From Owenia fusiformis (Eukaryota > Annelida > Polychaeta > Sabellida > Oweniidae), in NCBI GenBank assembly GCA_903813345.2, contig CAIIXF020000208.1, positions 1-25,000 of the forward strand: a stretch of 25,000 bases of DNA, written 5' to 3'. A model generated the notes under the pieces. The model worked only from the letters and a program-made list of their open reading frames with translations, had not been told where the DNA came from and made no database searches. A program made the translations under genes and the position numbers. This document shows, piece after piece, positions 9,501-17,996 of the stretch. Numbering within the stretch: position 1 is the first letter of the stretch; each line of letters starts with the position of its first letter.

Positions 9501-9962
9501 CAGGTTGACACAGAAAAACCACTCACTAATTTTGGAATAACTTTCTGAATAATCAAGGAATCTATGTTTTTGTTCAATGGAAAAAGATTATTGTAATTTG
9601 ATAGCATCAACAACTTTCAGATTTAGAGATATCACGTTTTCAGTCCAGGCATGCTCTCGGTGAAATCATAAAAAATGATCAAAGTAACAATTTTCTGAAA
9701 ACGGGACTTCTGTCTTTGCCATTGTCTGGATTGCTTCCACTACTTATAATAAAAAGTATGTCAATTTACTTTACAGTAATGGGTGATTTTGTGCCAGAGC
9801 ATACCGACAGGGAAAATGATATATCTCTTAATTTCCAAGCAGTTGATGCTATGTAATCTTTCTTCCATTGAACACTCTATCTACTCATAAAAATCATGAA
9901 GATTCATTAATTATTGGGAAAGTTATTCCAAAATTATTGGGTGGTGTTTTTGTGTTACCCTG
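9501..9962. mobile_element. 462-bp TA-flanked MITE with about 46-bp inverted ends (mariner-like)
   Basis: The left end CAGGTTGACACAGAAAAACC and its continuation through TTTTGGAATAACTTTC match, in reverse complement, the right end running from GAAAGTTATTCCAAAATTATT to GTGTTACCCTG, over roughly 46 nt with a few differences. Both ends are flanked by TA, as expected for Tc1/mariner-type insertion. There is no transposase frame. It lies in the intron between exon 3 and the first PAN exon. Confidence 0.7.
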
Positions 9963-10019
9963 TAGCTGCCATGTAAGATAAATCTATTCAACATAAATCT
10001 ATTCAAGTTATTGCAACAC

Positions 10020-10553
10020 CACTGGTGATCCACTCGATTACGCTGGTTACCGGAACGATTCGTTTTGGTAACAAAATGTCGGAACGTCGAAGGTACGATT
10101 TTTTCTTTTTTCTCATTTCACGCGTTGTAGGTAGAATCCCAACGACATTTATTTTCACGAACGTCTATCGGTATCATATGTTTTAGAAAATTCACTTGTT
10201 TCTGAAAAATAGCTCAGAAGACAACAGAATTGTCGATTTAATTCCTCACTTAAGTTACATAAACGGTATTTGCTAAAAGTGCAGATCTTAACTGTTTTTC
10301 GAAAAGCCGTTTCTGTAACTTAAGTGAGGAATTAAATCGACGATTCTGTTGTCTTGTGAACTATGTGTTCGCAAATATGTATATTTTCTTAAACATATGA
10401 TACTGTTATACGTTTGTGATAAAAATGTCATGGGAATTCTGCCTACAACGTGTGAAATAAGGAAAGAAGAAAAATCGTACCTTCGATGTTCCGACATTTT
10501 GTTACCAAAACGAACCGTTTCGGTAACCAGCGTAATCGAGTGGATCACCAGTG
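10020..10553. repeat. 534-bp near-perfect palindrome (foldback element)
   Basis: Arms at 10020-10266 and 10307-10553 are each 247 nt, are reverse complements with only scattered mismatches, and are separated by a 40-nt loop. The outer ends read CACTGGTGATCCACTCGATT and its complement. The equal arm length and similarity point to a foldback or MITE-type transposon in the intron. Open frames read on both strands here are mirror images of each other and are not genes. I see no clear target-site duplication. Confidence 0.85.
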
Positions 10554-11540
10554 AACATTGTTTTTATATGTAAACCTTGATAATATAATGTGAATATCAA
10601 CGACATTGAAGGATATCCAAAGCAAAATAGGACAATAGATTTTCTCAATCAATATGAGAGAAAATTGACCAGCTTTGTGAAAATATCAAAAATTCAGTTA
10701 TTTTGACTATTCCATTTGTCAGCCTCCAATTTATACCCCATGTCCCTCTTTAAGGGCAGAATCAGAGAAGATGGAAGCCGGGTGACATAATCGCAAACGA
10801 ATGATAGAAAGTCAAAATATTCAATTTTTGGAAAAGCTGGATCTGATTCTGACTTATAGCTAACAGCTAGACGTTGCAACAACGTGAACACAATTACCCA
10901 AATGCGAGTAGGTAGTTACCAGTTTCACCACCAGGTGGCTGATTCGGGTCAATTAACATGGCAGGTATACAAGAAAGTTCCCTTAAACTTGAATATTATC
11001 AACTTAAGTGGTTCAATTTTCATATAACCCTTATGCGTCTGATACTTATACTAATGAAAATATGTCCAGTAAAGCAAAATATTATCTGTCCACTAAAAGA
11101 AAAGATATTTCATTTTTAGTGATTTTATAGCATGGGGTCTATGGGGAATCTCCCCGAGCTAGAAGTCACATTTTCAAAGAAAATTAATTTTTCAAAGTTG
11201 ATTAACACTTTTTAAAACCACATTTCTAGATGTAATTTTAGATGTAGATTTCAAATATGATATTACTTTGACTGAATTTTGAATTTTTAATGACGTAAAT
11301 CAAGATTATTTCTACTCGCATCTGGGTTATTATAATGTATACTATCTAGTCATTTTGTCATTTTCCACGTGACAATGAACACATGCATCTAAATGCAATC
11401 AGCAATATCAGTCTGTCACCTCCCGGGTCATTCACTGTGTTCGTAGCATGCCTATCCTTCAATACGTCCCCGTATATTGCATCCAATTTAGTCTTGTCAC
11501 CCAGTCCATAGTGCACACGAGGATGCATACTCTTTTGTAG
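10554..11540 (+). other. 3' part of the long intron before the PAN exons
   Basis: AT-rich intron sequence ends in CTCTTTTGTAG. I see no exon, RNA gene or defined repeat in it. The whole intron is 2,332 nt (9209-11540) if the microexon is not used, the longest in the gene, and is the most plausible place for a gene boundary if the model is wrong. Confidence 0.5.
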
Positions 11541-11759
11541 AAACAATGAAAGGACGACTTGTACAAGGAGGGTTCAAAGTAGGAGATCATGGCATGGATG
11601 TAAATGACTGCCTCCAGGATTGCAAAGAAGATTCACAATGTATAGCTGTCGATTTTAACACCAGGGCCATGACATGTTGGTTCCATTATGATGTTGAGAT
11701 TTGTGACATGTCCACAGTAGCAAGTGCAACAACCAACCACTATAGATTCGTTGATTGCA
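11541..11759 (+). CDS. Exon 4: PAN/apple-like domain 1
   Basis: The exon follows CTTTTGTAG and ends at TGCA|GTAAGT, phase 1 at both ends, encoding about 73 residues. The pattern VNDCLQDCKEDSQCIAVDFN then MTCWFHY and a C-terminal Cys (C-x3-C-x6-C, then a Cys in each half of the rest) fits the PAN/apple fold, with the usual helix Cys pair, a VDFN strand and an aromatic-rich strand after it. PAN modules bind proteins or carbohydrates in factor XI, plasma kallikrein, plasminogen and many invertebrate secreted proteins. The symmetrical phase 1-1 exon is typical of a shuffled extracellular module. It is the most divergent of the three PAN-like copies. Confidence 0.72.
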
Positions 11760-11806
11760 GTAAGTATTTGGCGCTATATGGGCAAGCCACTTTTAAATCG
11801 AATTAA

Positions 11807-11850
11807 TGCCCGAGTCACATTTGATCTACGGCAACCGTACAGCGGCTGTA
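11807..11850. mobile_element. Solo end of a Harbinger-like MITE
   Basis: After TAA the sequence TGCCCGAGTCACATTTGATC and the next two dozen bases match, in reverse complement, the right end of the element near 21459. Its own partner end is not found nearby, so it looks truncated. Confidence 0.5.
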
Positions 11851-11994
11851 GATTACACCTATAGTCCACCATGAAAACTAAAAGCATACTTGATTCGTAA
11901 TATCTTATATGTGGTTTCAATTTAACAATCTATCGCTAATAAGGTATATTTCTGTTTTCAGTAACTCTCCTCTGCAATAGACAATTCCTTCTAA

Positions 11995-12137
11995 TGCCTG
12001 GGTCACATTTTCTCCAATGCATCGGCCGTCAACCGGCCGATTGAGTATCCTGTTCACAATTGTATTCATTTTTGAACAGAATACTCAATCGGGCGGGTGC
12101 CGGCCGATGAATCGGAGCAAATGTGACCCTGCAGGCA
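11995..12137. mobile_element. 143-bp MITE with TAA duplication (PIF/Harbinger-like)
   Basis: Ends TGCCTGGGTCACATTT and AAATGTGACCCTGCAGGCA are inverted repeats, and the inverted match extends through the CGATCGGCCG and TTGAGTAT segments nearly to the centre. Both ends are flanked by TAA, the TWA-type target duplication used by PIF/Harbinger transposons. It is non-coding and sits in the intron between the first and second PAN exons. Confidence 0.7.
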
Positions 12138-12636
12138 TAATATAAGAACAATGGAAAATCACTTTAGACATAATATATTGTCATTTTTAGTAAGATAGTT
12201 TACATATTTACAAGAGTCTTATATTGGTTGCTCCAATAATTTCTATTCAGGTTATGTATTATGTACAATATCATACGGTCACAATCGTCACCATTCTGCA
12301 CAATGACAATTATTTGACACTGGACACTAATTGCTTTGTTAAGGGGCTGGCCTCATGAAACACCCACAGTATGACGATGTTGTTTTCAGTATCCGTGTTT
12401 GTGAAAGTGTTCTGAAAACAAAGATCTGATAAATCAAAGTACCATATCTCTTCTCTATTATTATTGAATACGAGAAAAAAGTTAAAATGGAAAAAAGTAC
12501 TGACATATATTATATTCCTTGTTTGACAGTAATAAACAGAAAGGTGTTTCCAATAAGCAATAATAACCAGATCTACAATGTAAAATTTTCTGCTTAGTAA
12601 CTGCTCTTGAAATCATTTTCTCATTCGTCATTTTAG

Positions 12637-13092
12637 AAATTCCTGTGAACGAAGTCCTAAGTGGGACCCACATTCCTGGTGGAGTAATTGTAAACACTGG
12701 TGCATCTATAGCAGACTGTATCAACCGCTGCTCGGGTGAATGCACGGGGGTAGACTACAACTCCGTGGTTGGCACTTGTTACGTCCATACTATGGCTACA
12801 GAATGTAACCCTGTACTCCGAAAACCCTCGTGCACACATTACAGGAAGCTAGCCAATTGTGATCAGCAAATAATAAAGACTCTTCGTGGGTCTCATATAC
12901 CTGGTGGGGTTAAAATAACATCTGGTTTGTCGAATGTGGAATGTATCAATCGATGTGATGGTGACTGTACTGGTGTGGACTTTAATTCCGTGGATGGGGC
13001 CTGCTATTATCATACAGAAAAGACAGAATGCAACCAAGTCCAGAGAAAACCAAGCTGCACTCATTACAGAAGAAGATCGTGTGATGACATTG
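12637..13092 (+). CDS. Exon 5: PAN/apple-like domains 2 and 3
   Basis: After TCATTTTAG this 456-nt exon, phase 1 at both ends (donor ATTG|GTACTT), carries two adjacent modules of about 75 residues. Each has GTHIPGG or GSHIPGG, then DCINRCSGECTGVDYNS or the corresponding ECINRC...VDFNS, then a CY(V/Y)H strand, a TECN segment and a RKPSCTHYR end. The two copies look about two-thirds identical and share one exon with no intron between them, so they arose by a tandem duplication more recent than their split from exon 4. The Cys arrangement and the VD(Y/F)N strand mark the PAN/apple fold. They likely bind a ligand, a partner or a surface for the attached proteases. Confidence 0.75.
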
Positions 13093-13322
13093 GTACTTGG
13101 CAATTAAGTTATAGATTTAATAATAGTGTTCAAGTTTACCACCCACGGAAGATTCATTTGATTCATCAGATTCCCGCCTTATCTAATAAATGGAATTGTC
13201 CCAAAGTTTAATTTTACACATTGGGTCAAAATTAATGATTATAGAACTTGTTTGAAAACGTGACTCATGTCGTGTTAAAGTTCTCACACCTGTTATCATT
13301 GATTATGTAATTAATTTTGCAG

Positions 13323-13611
13323 ACAGAATGAACCAAGGGCGTGAACAACCAGATATCGAGAGAGTAGAAAAGAAACCAGAGGTTCCAGACATGACAACTG
13401 ATATCAAAGAACCTCCCACACCATCCCTTGACCCTAACGCATGTGGGACGCGCATGATGCATCTACACAGAGAAATGCCCAAAGTATCAAAAGAGGCAGA
13501 GCCGAACACGTGGCCATGGCAGGTGCGTCTGAAGCTAAAAGGGAAACACCAGTGCTCGGGTACCCTTATCGACCAACAATGGGTCGTAACATCGGGAAGC
13601 TGTGTTAAAAG
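13323..13611 (+). CDS. Exon 6: linker and N-terminal part of serine-protease-like domain SP1
   Basis: The exon starts after ATTTTGCAG in phase 1 and ends at AAAG|GTATAC in phase 2. A charged linker of about 40 residues with a NACG motif (the usual linker Cys of S1 proteases) leads into WPWQVRLKLKGKHQCSGTLI and WVVTSGSC. This is the trypsin-fold N-terminal barrel. Where active enzymes have TAAHC, this has TSGSC, so the catalytic His57 is Ser. The zymogen IVGG motif before WPWQ is also missing. Both observations say this domain is not a working protease. Confidence 0.85.
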
Positions 13612-13754
13612 GTATACGGTAATTGTAGGCATGCTAGGTGATATAAACATTACATTAAGGTAGACAAGTCAGTAAAATTCAAAAAAAAGAGTGGCGGATC
13701 GGAGTCATTTCAGCTTCATGATATCCTTAATTTACTTATTTTAACCTCTTGAAG

Positions 13755-14032
13755 ATCCCCGAATGGTTGGGGATGGGACGTTGTTCTGGCAGATCATAGG
13801 ATTGGTCATCATGATGGTATAGAGGGCGATATAGCTGTGACCCATATTGTTCTACACCCAGACTTCAAGGAAAGCTACCCCGTAGAGAATGACTTAGCCC
13901 TTGTTAGACTGTATCGGCCAGTCAGGTTCAGCAGATATGTGAAGCCAATATGCATGCCTTTATCCAGACATCCCAACTTCTTTACAATTGGAGGTAGATA
14001 CACCACTCTGGGATGGAGAAAAGATTTGCCAG
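13755..14032 (+). CDS. Exon 7: SP1 central part with catalytic Asp
   Basis: It follows CCTCTTGAAG in phase 2 and ends at CCAG|GTATGT in phase 1. It contains HIVLHPDF, then NDLALVRL, in which the Asp corresponds to catalytic Asp102, the PICMP segment with the conserved Cys that pairs with the linker Cys, and a degenerate TTLGWRKD in place of the usual TGWG. The intron phases and positions match those of SP2 and SP3. Confidence 0.85.
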
Positions 14033-14151
14033 GTATGTTACCTACATTCATACATTAAAGTAATATCCTGATTTTACCATGGACTCTGAATCAATACAGG
14101 AGATCCGATCCGACATCAAGACTTGTTAGGTTTATTAAAAATCTGTTTTAG

Positions 14152-14282
14152 GAACTGGTCTTATGCAAGTAGGCGTTGATACATCAGAAAGAACTAGGTG
14201 CTTGTACATGAACAAGTTCCGACATATGACTAAAAATCAATTCTGTGCTGGAACATCGTCCTCCAATAAAATGGCTTGTGTG
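14152..14282 (+). CDS. Exon 8: SP1 strand and Cys region
   Basis: The exon runs from a TCTGTTTTAG acceptor, phase 1, to GTG|GTACGT, phase 0. It encodes the segment with TRCLYMNKF and NQFCAGTSSSNKMACV, the counterpart of the ITxxMxCAG...DSC stretch of active trypsins. The specificity position 189, counted back from the Ser195 site, is Met here instead of Asp, further evidence against trypsin activity. Confidence 0.82.
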
Positions 14283-14399
14283 GTACGTATAGCTTCGATT
14301 CACTTCAAGTATGCACTTTAACAATCGCTATATCATTACCCATTGGAAGATTCTGCATTTTAATGTTTGTACTTAATGAACTTAATTGCCCTTATTTAG

Positions 14400-15907
14400 G
14401 ATGAAACGGGTGCTCCTCTCCTCTACAAGAGAGATGGTCGATGGTTCCTTGGTGGAGTTCTGAGTTGGCATCTGGGATGTACCGATCCCTTTAGACCTGC
14501 GGTGTACACGGATCTACAGACATACCACAGATGGATTCAGCGAACCGTGCTACTTCCAACGAATAAAATCCCAGTTGTGCCACGCGAAATAACCGTCTCT
14601 CGTACTCCTCCTACAACAACAGCATCAACAACAATCACGACTGCTGTACCTACCACAACTACAACAACTCGCGCTGCTACTTCAGGTACCACATCTTTAC
14701 CAACAACCGAAGACGACACTACGGCTCCTACTCAAGCTCCATCCACGAGTACAACTGTGGCCCAAACTACCAAAACAACAAATCGCCCAACCACCAGTAC
14801 AACGAGTGCAACTGTGGCACCAACTACGGAAAGAACAACTCGCCCAACAACCCGTATACCAGCAACCACTACAACGAGTGCACCAACAACCACTACAACT
14901 CGTGCACCAACAGCAACCACCACAACTCGTGTACCAACAACAACCACCACTACTCGTGCACCAACAACAACAACCACCACTACTCGTGCACCAACAACAA
15001 CCACCACTACTCGTGCAGCTACAACAACCACCACTACTCGTGCACCAACAACAACCACCACCACCCGTGCACCTACAACAACCACCACTACTCGTGCACC
15101 AACAACAACCACCACTACTCGTGCACCAACAACAACCACCACTACTCGTGCACCTACAACAACCACCACTACTCGTGCACCAACAACCACCACTACTCGT
15201 GCACCAACAACAGCCACGACAACTCGGGCACCAACAACCACAACTCGTGCACCTACCACAACCACCACTACTCGTGCACCAACAACAGCCACGACAACTC
15301 GGGCACCAACAACAACCACCACTACTCGTGCACCAACAACAACCACCACAACTCGTGCACCAACAACAACCACCACAACTCGTGCACCAACAACAACCTC
15401 AACCCGTGCACCTACAACCACCACGACAACTCGTGCACCAACAACAACCACCACAACTCGTGCACCAACAACCACATCCCCAACTCGTGCACCAACAACC
15501 ACCACCACTACTCGTGCACCAACAACAACCACCACAACTCGTGCACCAACAACAACCTCAACTCGTGCACCTACAACCACTACCACAACTCGTGCACCAA
15601 CAACAACCACCACAACTCGTGCACCAACAACAACTAGTGCACCAACAACCACTATCACAACTCATGCACCTACAACAACTAGTGCACCAACAACAACGAC
15701 TGCGTCGACTACAGCCCCTCCAAGAGGTTTCCCACACGGTGAACCAGCCATACAACCATTTTTCTTTGGTCGCAGCATCAACCAGCAGGCCATTCCCCAT
15801 AGTTGGCCATGGCAGGCAGAAATGATGCTGTATGGAGAACATCCATATTGCAGCGCAACCCTAGTCGACCCTGAGTGGGTTCTAACAGCAGCACATTGTG
15901 TACAAGA
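14400..15907 (+). CDS. Exon 9: SP1 C-terminus, Thr-rich mucin-like region, and SP2 N-terminus
   Basis: A 1,508-nt exon from CTTATTTAG (phase 0) to AAGA|GTAAGT (phase 2) joins three parts without introns. First comes the end of SP1, where GDSGGP is replaced by DETGAP, so Ser195 is Thr and Gly193 is Asp, then VLSWHLGC and a closing helix. Next are about 400 residues of Thr/Pro repeats, nearly 30 units of about nine residues built on TTTTTTRAP, a dense O-glycosylation target. Last is the start of SP2, with HSWPWQAEMMLYGEHPYCS and WVLTAAHC, where His57 is intact. The usual IVGG activation motif is missing: the equivalent stretch is GRSINQQAIPHSW. Long open frames in other frames and on the other strand across the Thr repeat are artefacts of its composition. 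Confidence 0.85.
14860..15700 (+). repeat. 27-nt coding tandem repeat (Thr-rich mucin domain)
   Basis: Units of about 27 nt, of the form CGTGCACCAACAACAACCAC with a short ACxACxACT tail, encode RAPTTTTTT. I count roughly 28 units; some have six, five or four Thr, and a few carry Ala, Ser or Val variants. The DNA is very homogeneous and purely C/A/T-rich on the coding strand, so copy number is likely variable among individuals and hard to assemble. Confidence 0.92.
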
Positions 15908-16415
15908 GTAAGTAAGCAGTTCACATAATTAAATCTTCGATTGATCTATAAAAGTATATATCGTTCATACTTTCATTTTTTTATTCATCGAATTTATTGA
16001 AGATTTCATAAACACTTTTAGCGACTTTGCATTATCAGCCACTTGAAAGGGAATAATATTAGCAGGATGAAGAAAATGTAAGTAAGAATTCCAGAGCGAA
16101 GTGAAGTGGTGGCAAAGAGACCTACACAAATGCATATTTTTTCTAGGAATGAAGCAGAGAGTCTGACGATATTCACATTGAAGAATTTTGTTAAGTTTGG
16201 CTCCCCATAAAGAATTTAATCAACGTTGTCCCTCTTGTACTTAAAACTAGAATATCCAAAATTAAGAAGAGTTAATTTTCCAGTTCTTCTAAAAAAGGTG
16301 CCCGAAGTGTACAGGAAAAATAACATGCATTGTTATTTCATTTGTATTTCCACAATGGCCACATACCTCTTTTTATATATAAACTGTCACATCATTAATC
16401 AAATTTCTTTTATAG
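15908..16415 (+). other. Intron between exons 9 and 10
   Basis: This is a 508-nt phase-2 intron ending in TTTTATAG. The open frame starting at 16226 reads from this intron into exon 10 in another frame. I see no other feature. Confidence 0.6.
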
Positions 16416-16684
16416 AATTGAAAAACCTGAGAGTTGGATGGTCCGCCTTGGTGAGTTTGATAGGGCAATGGATGAAGGTACAGAATACTTGTATGGTGTA
16501 ACAGACATTGTTATTCACCCTGATTACGAGTCAGCCTTCCCTAATAGCTACGACATGGCATTGGTTAGACTCGTTGATCCAGTCGCCTTCACTGACCACA
16601 TCAGCGCTGTCTGTCTTCCAACGCCTGACACAAGCATTAACCCTGATGACCAATGTGTGGCGACTGGCTGGGGAGATCTGGAAG
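16416..16684 (+). CDS. Exon 10: SP2 central part with catalytic Asp
   Basis: Phase 2 in, phase 1 out (GAAG|GTAAAG). It encodes SWMVRLGEFDRAMDEGTEY, DIVIHPDY, SYDMALVRL (Asp102 present), an AVCLP segment and CVATGWGDLEG. This is a normal trypsin-fold sequence and is closely parallel to the SP3 exon at 19566-19834. The exon stops just after the GWG motif. In ordinary S1 proteases the next residues lead through the autolysis loop (about positions 145-150) to the following strand; here the next exon instead encodes a vWA domain. Confidence 0.88.
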
Positions 16685-16826
16685 GTAAAGCTCAAATAAA
16701 TGCCTTTCGTATCAATGTAACATTGTAAAAGATTCATTAATGTAATATATATTGCATTTTAGTTTCATAATATTTTATTGATATTGTTGATGCCGGTTTT
16801 TATTGTCACTATTTTTATGTTTACAG

Positions 16827-17399
16827 CTTGTACTGGTTCAAAGGCTGACTTGATCTTTGTGATCGATTCATCAGGAAGTGTTGGTCCTGACAACTTCCAG
16901 ACGACTCTACACTTTGTCAGTAGCATCATCAATGAACTCACCATTGGCAGCAAATACACCAGAGTCGGTGCCTTGACCTTCCACAGTTCTGTCACGATAC
17001 AGTTCCAACTGGATGAAATATTCTCCAAGAAAGATTTGATCGAGACAGTCACCAATATACATTACGATACTGGGTCCACTGCCACGAAGGAAGGTCTTGA
17101 GACACTATTTGATATGTTCCAACCTCAACATGGAGACCGTCCCGATGTTGCTAATATCGCCATTGTCATCACAGATGGTGCAGCCAAGACTGGAGATCCT
17201 ATTCCCGCAGCCACCGATATAAAGAAACACGGAGTTACCATGTTTGCTGTTGGAATCAAGACAGCAGAACTGAACACAAAACAAGTGGAAGGGATCGCCA
17301 GTGAACCCAGTGATAAATACGCCTATTTTGTAGATGACTTTGAAAAATTGTCAACCATTAAACTTGTTATTGCTGAAGCATCGTGTGACCACGTAAAAG
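16827..17399 (+). CDS. Exon 11: von Willebrand factor A (vWA) domain nested in SP2
   Basis: One 573-nt exon between a TTTACAG acceptor and AAAAG|GTATGT, phase 1 at both ends, encodes 191 residues (about 1953-2144) that form a complete vWA domain. ADLIFVIDSSGSVG supplies the DxSxS MIDAS metal site, GSTATKEGL the MIDAS Thr, and IVITDGAA the third MIDAS Asp. Beta strands such as RVGALTFHSS and VTMFAVGI are as expected, and Cys residues close to each end (ACTGS and ASCDH) could form the usual clamp between the termini. The domain is likely to bind a ligand with Mg2+ or Mn2+. Its neighbours on both sides are exons of one trypsin domain, so it sits within the protease fold. An artefact of annotation is unlikely because both phases fit. 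Confidence 0.9.
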
Positions 17400-17574
17400 G
17401 TATGTTTTCGAGCAAAAAAATATTGTGCAATATTAGTTACGCCATTCACCTTTACATCTCTGTATACTAAAAAATGAAATAATTGATACCAATATAAAGT
17501 TACTACTCCATTAGCCAAATTGTGTTATGTTTCCATTATATTACCTTATATATGCTGTTTGTTTGTCTTTTCAG

Positions 17575-17717
17575 ATTCTAACCATCCGCTGTTGAAGCAA
17601 GTTCGTGTCCCCATTCTTCAAGGCAATATGTGTAACGACACTGACTATTATGATGGGGTCATCACTGAGAGTATGTTTTGTGCTGGTTACGAGGAGAAAC
17701 AAGATAAATCATGCCAA
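17575..17717 (+). CDS. Exon 12: SP2 resumes after the vWA domain
   Basis: After a strong GTTTGTCTTTTCAG acceptor, phase 1 in and phase 0 out (CAA|GTAAGC). It encodes DSNHPLLKQVRVPILQGNMC, then NDTDYYDGVITESMFCAGYEE and DKSCQ. This is the strand, Cys168 helix and Cys182 segment of the trypsin fold and aligns well with SP3 exon 16. Counting back from Ser195, position 189 is Lys (D-K-S-C), whereas trypsin-like enzymes have Asp, so trypsin-type cleavage after Arg or Lys would not be expected. Confidence 0.88.
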
Positions 17718-17996
17718 GTAAGCATACAGAACACTAAGACAAAGAAAAAGTTAATTGATTGAGTAACTCTTAATAATTCTGATCCAAAGTTATGGAATAA
17801 CAGGATCCAGTACAATACAGATCATCTAATAAATATGGGAGGAAATGACGACTTGCCCTTAGAAGATCTATTAGGTAATTCTTTCTAAGATAAAGTTATA
17901 TAATTTATTTGGAGCAGAGTATAATGAACTATTGAGAAAGTCATCAACGTTTCTTCAATACTTTTAACCATTACGTCTGTACATTTATTTGCCAAG
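17718..17996 (+). other. Intron between exons 12 and 13
   Basis: This is a 279-nt phase-0 intron. A stretch at about 17804-17873 has exon-like borders (AACAG and ATTAG|GTAATT), but in phase 0 it meets a TGA, so it is not accepted as an exon. Confidence 0.6.

Noticed and set aside
10288-10573. Opposite-strand open frames over the palindrome
   Set aside because: Both are readings of one palindromic arm, so they mirror each other, and no coding signal is seen.
12657-13103. Antisense open frames over the PAN exon
   Set aside because: Shadows of a well-supported plus-strand exon with conserved Cys spacing.
13265-13650. Antisense open frames over SP1 exon 6
   Set aside because: Shadows of the serine-protease-like exon; no conserved domain is seen on the minus strand.
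14537-15842. Long open frames on the minus strand and in other plus frames over the Thr-rich repeat, including Val-rich and Gln/His-rich proteins
   Set aside because: They arise because the 27-nt repeat has few bases that can make stops in any frame. The frame kept is the one joined to protease motifs on both sides.
17804-17873. Possible extra exon between SP2 exons 12 and 13
   Set aside because: It has AG and GT borders, but in the required phase 0 it contains TGA, and the trypsin domain is complete without it.
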